A DNA stretch of 64,000 bases, taken from NCBI GenBank assembly GCA_902806355.1, contig CADCWI010000090.1, forward strand, positions 3,638 to 67,637, given 5' to 3'. The notes under the pieces were generated by a model. It had not been told where the DNA came from, made no database searches, and saw nothing but the letters and a program-made list of their open reading frames with translations. Numbering within the stretch: position 1 is the first letter of the stretch; each line of letters begins with the position of its first letter. The stretch comes from an uncultured Thermomicrobiales bacterium (lineage in GTDB: Bacteria; Chloroflexota; Chloroflexia; Thermomicrobiales; UBA6265). The position numbers and the translations under genes were made by a program. This document shows, piece after piece, positions 59,553 through 64,000 of this stretch.

Positions 59553-59753
59553 TCAGTAACCAGCTGCCGCCGCATACTTCTTGCACGAGGCCAATGCTGC
59601 GTCCAATGACACCAACAGGTCGATCAGCCTTGTGCAGCAGTCCCCATGGTAAAATACGCGGTAGAAGTGGTCGTTTGAGGTAGAGAATCTGCAGTCTACG
59701 GTCGAATGGCTATGCGGGAACGGGCAGACCCGCCAAGCGATCACTTCTTCCAC
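59553..59753 (-). CDS. Small protein overlapping the putative nuclease gene
   Basis: A 66-residue protein with GTG start at 59753, overlapping the end of the preceding gene by 13 bases. It has four cysteines, two of them adjacent (GDCC), and a hydrophobic helix-like C-terminus (LIDLLVSLDAALASCKKYAAA). It is probably translated with the preceding gene. It resembles no family that I know. As partner of a possible toxin it could be an antitoxin, but this rests on arrangement only. Confidence 0.5.
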   Translation of the reverse strand: MEEVIAWRVCPFPHSHSTVDCRFSTSNDHFYRVFYHGDCCTRLIDLLVSLDAALASCKKYAAAAGY

Positions 59754-60232
59754 CTCACCCGTCCCCTGATTCGACCCTGCTCGACTTCTCGCGTTTTCGC
59801 CCGCCTCACGCTGAGGACGAAATTTTGTCGATCTGTCCGATCAGACACCCAAACGGAAACGCTCAGATGAATGGTCTCACTCATCTGAGCATAAAAGATT
59901 GCCATTTGCATGTCTTTGCTATTGATATGAATCTCTGATGGATCCAGAAGCGCCTCGACGACCTGCCTTTCGTCGGATTCGACTTCAGGATGCCGATCAA
60001 GGTAATGCTGACGTCGCTCACGCGTGATCACAATGTCATCCGCTACATGACCCGCCCATGGAGCAAGTGCGTAGCTCGGTATTGTGCCAACACGAACGAT
60101 AGCCGGCCCGTTTGCGTCTGTGAGGAGCAGACGAACCTCTGCTATGCGATCTCTATGTTTGTCATCGTCGCTATCGCCCTTTACGTCCTTGATCCTGTCG
60201 TGAGAGCGAACCACGGTGCTCCAGAGTGACAT
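59741..60232 (-). CDS. Possible BECR-fold (PBECR/RelE-like) nuclease or toxin
   Basis: A 163-residue protein. The C-terminal 95 residues read ITRERRQHYLDRHPEVESDERQ ... LLDPSEIHINSKDMQM ... LSVSVWVSDRTDRQNFVLSVRRAKTREVEQG, a layout (helix with HYLDRHPE, then strands ending in charged residues) like phage-associated barnase/EndoU/RelE-type nucleases. The N-terminus is polar. It overlaps a small gene downstream and sits in an islet with a GIY-YIG protein. The assignment is by pattern alone. Alternatively it is an uncharacterised protein of another fold. Confidence 0.5.
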   Translation of the reverse strand: MSLWSTVVRSHDRIKDVKGDSDDDKHRDRIAEVRLLLTDANGPAIVRVGTIPSYALAPWAGHVADDIVITRERRQHYLDRHPEVESDERQVVEALLDPSEIHINSKDMQMAIFYAQMSETIHLSVSVWVSDRTDRQNFVLSVRRAKTREVEQGRIRGRVRWKK

Positions 60233-60272
60233 CGGTGAAAAGGCGAGTACCTCACAGCGACCGCTTCAACGC

Positions 60273-62948
60273 TCAGCCGCGGCGGCGCTTGAACACGATC
60301 TTGGGTGCGGATGGTGACGGCACGCCGGTACCCGCGCCCGGTGACGCCGCTCCGGCAGGGACGGGTGGCACGGGGGTATCCCCTGTGACAACAACTCGTT
60401 CCGCGACGGGTGATCGACGAACACCCTGCAGCCAGTACCCGGCGGCGAACAGCCAGACACCGATGCCGGCAAGCGAGAACACGCCCGTCAGCCAGAGGCC
60501 GATCGTCAGTGACCTGGGCTCATACCGCATCTCGACAGTGTGCTCCCCCGCCGGCAGCACGATCCCCCGGAACAGGCCGTTGGTTTCGTAGACCTCCACC
60601 TCGTCTCCGTCGAGGTACGCCTTCCAGCCCTCTTCGTAAACCTCGCTCGCGACCATGAAACCGTCTGCAGCTGACTCCGTCCGGAAGGTCATCTCGTCGG
60701 CCCGGTACTCCGTCACCGTGACCGAACCGATCCCCGCCCGGCCAGTGGCGACCGCGGCGGGCGCTGTTCCCGATGCGCTGCTGGCCGGGGAGTTGGAAGG
60801 AGCCTCGCCCTCCACAAACGCGGTGTACCGGCCATCGACCGCCCCACTGCTGAGCTGGGCAAGGGCCTCGTCGGCCGTCGCCGACCGCACGTTCGACACG
60901 ATCCATGCCCGGGGATAGGCTTCCGGGTTCTCGTAGATCGCAACCAGCGCGTTGCGGAACACCTCCGTCCGCCCCTGGGTCATCGCCACGATGTCTTCAC
61001 GGTCAGGAGGGATCGTGGCGTCGATCAGGATGTACCGGACGTTCAGCATGTCAAGCAATGGTGACTGGGCGCCGCTGTCGAGCAGGTCCGTGTAGTGGTA
61101 GTTCTGCACGTAGGCGTTGAGGACGCCCATGTACCGGTACCAGCTGCCGAGCAACAGGGGGTTATAGCCCTGGATCTGCTGGAGGCCGAGCCGGAACGGC
61201 CGTCCGTTGGTCAGGAGCGCCATCACCACCGGGTCGAGGCGCCGCCCCGGGTACGCCTCAAGTGGGGCGGGATCATATCCGCGGCTCGAATAGCCAACGT
61301 AGCGGAACGGCTGAAGCACCTGCGACCGGGCCTGCAAAAACTCTCCGGCGCCACCCGGATCCACCCGCGAGAGGTTGATTGCGACCGCGGCCTGAGTCGT
61401 CGGACTGTGCTGCCAGAGGTTGTTCGGCTGGGTCAGCCCATCGGGGTCGTTGATCGAGGCCGCGATGTCGCGGCCATGCGGCAGCACGAACGCGAGGGCC
61501 ACGATGAAGACGACGACCGCCTGGGTGAGTCGCCGCCGCATTGCCGCCGGCCTGATGCGCCCCTGACCGAGCACCGCGACGTAGACCGCCAGAGTGGTCA
61601 GCCCCGCCGTGATGTGCGTCTGCAGGCCGATCGATTCAATCTTGGTGGAGACGTAGACGTCGCAAGCGATGATCACCAGCCATGGGATGAAGACGACCCA
61701 GGTGCGGGAGAGTCGCAAACGCAGGGATGGCAGGACCTGCAGCGTGGCACCCGCCATCATCGCTGGCGCGATCGGCGCCATCCACAGGACGCGCCGCGGT
61801 CCGTGGACATGCATCTCCTCGTAAGTCGGGATCAGCAGGTAGAGAACGCGGTGGAGAATCGTCGTGTCCATCGCGAGGATGCAGATAGCGAGCGTCAGCC
61901 CGGCGAAAAAAGGAACCGCATACTGCCGCCGCACCAAATAGAGCGAGAGCAGGGCGAGGATTACCGTGACGCCCCCGAGGCTGACCGCCCGATACCCGCC
62001 GAAATCACTGGTCAGCAGGTTCCGGAGAAGCCACGAAAAGGTGTAGGGATCCTCGTTCACCGCCCCGGCAATACCCTCATAGGTCCCTCCCGGGTTGTTC
62101 GACTGCGCATTCACGGCCAGGCGAGGCAGGAGACCCGCGGCACTGATGCCGAACCCGATGATGACAATCGCCGGACCGGTCATCAACGCCTGGATAATGC
62201 GTGCCCGGGGCGTCCATCCCTCCACCGGCGGCGAGAGCAGCGTCCGGTACCCGACCCAGGCACCGAGGATCAGCAGGCCGTTGACGGCACCCTGGCCGAC
62301 CCACCCGGCGAGCATCTGGCTGATTGCGAACCCGGCCAGGAACCATGCCGAGAGCCGATAGATCCAGATCCTCGCCCGCAACGCCAGCTCGACTCCGAGA
62401 AATCCGACCGGAACCCAGGTCGAGAGGTGCGAGGCGACCGTGCAGCAGTCCGTCTGCACGAACAGGAACGGGCCGAACTCGTAGATGATCGCGCTCAACA
62501 GGGCGGCGGCGGCACCGAACCCGAGGACGCGGCCAAATGCATAGGTCGCGGTCCCGGCGATCAGCAACTGGAGGAGGATCATCCCCTTCATCGCGGTGAC
62601 GACCGGCAGGAACGTGAACATCAGCATCGCCGGGATGTACATCCAGCCCGATTCCGGGTCGCCCGCGAACGGTGATCCCCCGAAGAGATAGGGGTTCCAG
62701 CCCGGAATGTCTCCCGCCGCGAGCCGATCGCCGAGGTAGCCGTAGAACGGGATGAAGAAGGCCAGCAGATCGTGCCGGCTCGTCCAGTCATCGAAGACCC
62801 AGCGATGGATCATGATGATCGCCGTCAGCCCGAGCAGCACCGCGAGCGCGAACATGTCCCGCCGCTGGATCAGCCAGCCCGGTGATCGAGCTGTGTCATG
62901 GTCCGGCAGTATGTGATCCAAACGACCGTCTCCCGGAAATGTCGCCAT
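60273..62948 (-). CDS. YfhO-family large membrane protein (GT-C type)
   Basis: An 891-residue protein. About twelve membrane helices fill residues 30-500, with HDLLAFFIPFYGYLGDRLAAGDIPGWNPYLFGGSPFAGDPESG in the first external loop, a family mark. The second half is extracytoplasmic with a beta-rich domain and LNVRYILIDATIP and SEVYEEGWKAYLDGDEVEVYETNGLFRGIVLPAGEHTVEMRYEP, the YfhO C-terminal pattern, and then a last helix pair. In Firmicutes YfhO glycosylates lipoteichoic acid; here the acceptor is unknown. A 26-bp palindrome lies just before the start. It is divergent from a GT39 gene. Confidence 0.87.
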   Translation of the reverse strand: MATFPGDGRLDHILPDHDTARSPGWLIQRRDMFALAVLLGLTAIIMIHRWVFDDWTSRHDLLAFFIPFYGYLGDRLAAGDIPGWNPYLFGGSPFAGDPESGWMYIPAMLMFTFLPVVTAMKGMILLQLLIAGTATYAFGRVLGFGAAAALLSAIIYEFGPFLFVQTDCCTVASHLSTWVPVGFLGVELALRARIWIYRLSAWFLAGFAISQMLAGWVGQGAVNGLLILGAWVGYRTLLSPPVEGWTPRARIIQALMTGPAIVIIGFGISAAGLLPRLAVNAQSNNPGGTYEGIAGAVNEDPYTFSWLLRNLLTSDFGGYRAVSLGGVTVILALLSLYLVRRQYAVPFFAGLTLAICILAMDTTILHRVLYLLIPTYEEMHVHGPRRVLWMAPIAPAMMAGATLQVLPSLRLRLSRTWVVFIPWLVIIACDVYVSTKIESIGLQTHITAGLTTLAVYVAVLGQGRIRPAAMRRRLTQAVVVFIVALAFVLPHGRDIAASINDPDGLTQPNNLWQHSPTTQAAVAINLSRVDPGGAGEFLQARSQVLQPFRYVGYSSRGYDPAPLEAYPGRRLDPVVMALLTNGRPFRLGLQQIQGYNPLLLGSWYRYMGVLNAYVQNYHYTDLLDSGAQSPLLDMLNVRYILIDATIPPDREDIVAMTQGRTEVFRNALVAIYENPEAYPRAWIVSNVRSATADEALAQLSSGAVDGRYTAFVEGEAPSNSPASSASGTAPAAVATGRAGIGSVTVTEYRADEMTFRTESAADGFMVASEVYEEGWKAYLDGDEVEVYETNGLFRGIVLPAGEHTVEMRYEPRSLTIGLWLTGVFSLAGIGVWLFAAGYWLQGVRRSPVAERVVVTGDTPVPPVPAGAASPGAGTGVPSPSAPKIVFKRRRG

Positions 62949-63342
62949 TCGCTCGAAAGAGGATTCTCGTGCACGAGAATCCTCCTGAATGTGCCGAACC
63001 AGTCAGGGGTCCACTCAGGGACCGAGAGTAGTGTAGCGGTCCGGGCCCGTCGAACCCGGTCGGTCGTCAGGGAAATATTGAACAACGCCAATGGTGGAAG
63101 ATGACCTGCCCGCATACACCAGGCATCCGAACCGGACGCAAACTCCTGCCAGCCAGGAACAGACGCGCTTGGAAACACCGAGCGGGTCGGTGCTAAAATC
63201 CGCGACAGGGAAAGTCCCACGCTCAAAGACGGATAATCGCCGCACAGTGAGCCGACATCGTGATTATGTTCGCGCGCGCTGCTCATGCCGGATCATCATG
63301 CCCGTTCCACAAGCAACAACGCCTCTTCAGGAGCCCTCCAGG
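62949..63342. other. Divergent intergenic region between YfhO and GT39 genes
   Basis: It holds a 26-bp perfect palindrome at 62959-62984 close to the YfhO start. A weak plus-strand promoter (TTGGAA and TAAAAT with 19 bases between) lies near 63170-63200. Both are candidates only. Confidence 0.4.
62959..62984. promoter_or_regulatory. 26-bp perfect palindrome just upstream of the YfhO start
   Basis: Each arm is 13 bases, beginning GAGGATTCTCGTG, with no loop or mismatch. It ends 10 bases before the start codon at 62948, so it could bind a repressor or hide the ribosome site in an RNA hairpin. Confidence 0.5.
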
Positions 63343-64000
63343 ATGCGCAGCGGTGTGTATCGAAAGCGCCATTTCGTCCGCCAGCTTGCCCAGCCGGAAG
63401 CACCCCGACCCTGCCGACCAGCCGTAGCGGGACCGTTCGACCAGTTCCTCCGGAACCGGTCGCTGGCGATCATCGGCCTGATGGTGGTGCTCCTGGCGCT
63501 GGCGGTCCGGCTCATCACCTGGGCGCAGCTGCTGCCGCACATCGATGAGCCGGCGACCCTGCTGGCGATCGAGATGGTCGCGACCAGGGGCATCCCGCTG
63601 TTCCCGTCCGATGTCCTCTATCTGCAGGGGACGCTGATTTCGTATCTCGGGGCTCCGTTCTCGTTGCTCTTCTCCGGCGCCGAGCTGCTGAGCATGCTGC
63701 AGGCGGCCAACCTGTTCGCGTCGCTGGCGGTCGTGGTCCTCGTCTACCTGATCACGTTCCGGATCACGGCATCGATCTTCGCGGGCCTGTTCGCCGCCTT
63801 CGGGGCCGCGCTCGACCCGTCGCTGATCACCTGGAGTATCTGGGTCCGCCCGTACGGCCTGCTGGTGATCGAGACGACCGCGCTCGTCTATTGCTTCCTG
63901 GTCATGATCCAGGAGGGAACGGACGCGCGGATCGGCCGGGTGCCCGTGCGTTACGCGATGGTCGGGCTGTTCTGGCTGGGAACCCTGACACACATCGGGG
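63343..64000 (+). CDS. GT39-like (PMT family) glycosyltransferase, 3' end outside window
   Basis: The visible 219 residues start MRSGVYRKRHFVRQLAQ, with a basic tail, a membrane helix (SLAIIGLMVVLLALAVRL), and HIDEPATLLAIEMV, in which Asp68-Glu69 is the catalytic pair of ArnT/PMT enzymes. Further helices follow (ANLFASLAVVVLVYLITF). The ATG at 63343 has CAGGAG upstream. It would use a polyprenyl-phosphate sugar to glycosylate a lipid or protein outside the membrane. It is divergent from the YfhO gene, suggesting a common role in surface sugars. Confidence 0.8.
   Translation, partial: MRSGVYRKRHFVRQLAQPEAPRPCRPAVAGPFDQFLRNRSLAIIGLMVVLLALAVRLITWAQLLPHIDEPATLLAIEMVATRGIPLFPSDVLYLQGTLISYLGAPFSLLFSGAELLSMLQAANLFASLAVVVLVYLITFRITASIFAGLFAAFGAALDPSLITWSIWVRPYGLLVIETTALVYCFLVMIQEGTDARIGRVPVRYAMVGLFWLGTLTHIG

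Noticed and set aside
61095..62675. Plus-strand frame of 526 codons opposite the YfhO gene
   Set aside because: The product is an antisense shadow rich in Arg, Asp and Glu, while the minus strand gives a clear membrane protein.
1..64000. CRISPR arrays, prophage, rRNA and tRNA genes
   Set aside because: I saw no regular repeat-spacer array, phage structural genes, rRNA sequence or tRNA-like clover sequence; a tRNA could still be missed without a scanning program.

Overview
The window is GC-rich bacterial chromosomal DNA. It most resembles a member of the Chloroflexota, class Thermomicrobia (Sphaerobacter/Thermomicrobium-like). The grounds are a LysW carrier-protein amino acid cluster, a lipid mannosyltransferase next to a CDP-alcohol phosphotransferase, a YfhO-type protein, LLM-type flavin oxidoreductases, and many short hairpin repeats between genes. 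The lineage is an inference; there is no rRNA and I recognised no tRNA gene.

1-13 kb: a partial NYN-domain protein, a ROK sugar kinase and an LLM oxidoreductase; then two ATPase/permease pairs of ABC-2 exporters in one minus-strand operon; then a signal-less HtrA-like protease with a LuxR-type regulator whose receiver domain is degenerate; then an oligopeptide permease pair (DppB/DppC type); then NanE.

13-25 kb: ribosomal protein L25/Ctc, a second LLM oxidoreductase, a tiny 16-codon transcription unit with its own promoter and terminator, a nitrilase, an AlkA-like glycosylase, a fluoride channel, a PimA-like mannosyltransferase with a CDP-alcohol phosphotransferase and a small coupled membrane protein, an EamA exporter, a YbjQ protein, a PhnP-like hydrolase and an MFS exporter.

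25-42 kb: a coupled DUF2089 / SHOCT-like / DUF4097 operon behind a strong sigma-70 promoter that carries an inverted repeat, ending in an MFS exporter; a LysM/C39-type secreted protein; an aminotransferase; a large ATPase-LuxR regulator; an MFS protein; three envelope proteins including a cyclophilin.

42-58 kb is the centrepiece: a long minus-strand arginine/lysine cluster. In transcription order it holds argG, a T-box leader with a candidate Arg (CGC) specifier, two tandem carbamoyltransferases, lysW, a degenerate LysX-like ATP-grasp pseudoenzyme, lysK, an ArgX-like ligase, a LysX-like ligase, lysY/argC, a truncated alpha/beta hydrolase, lysZ, a HAD hydrolase, lysJ and an orphan solute-binding protein. 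Both ligase types (glutamate signature and aminoadipate signature) beside a single LysW, LysZ, LysY, LysJ and LysK suggest one carrier-protein pathway serving both ornithine/arginine and lysine.

58-64 kb: a small accessory islet (GIY-YIG protein, histidine phosphatase, a possible nuclease toxin with a small overlapping partner), then a YfhO-type giant membrane protein and the start of a divergent GT39 glycosyltransferase. Two families of intergenic repeats are scattered throughout: hairpins beginning GTAGGGGC, and elements with GTCAT...ATGAC inverted ends.
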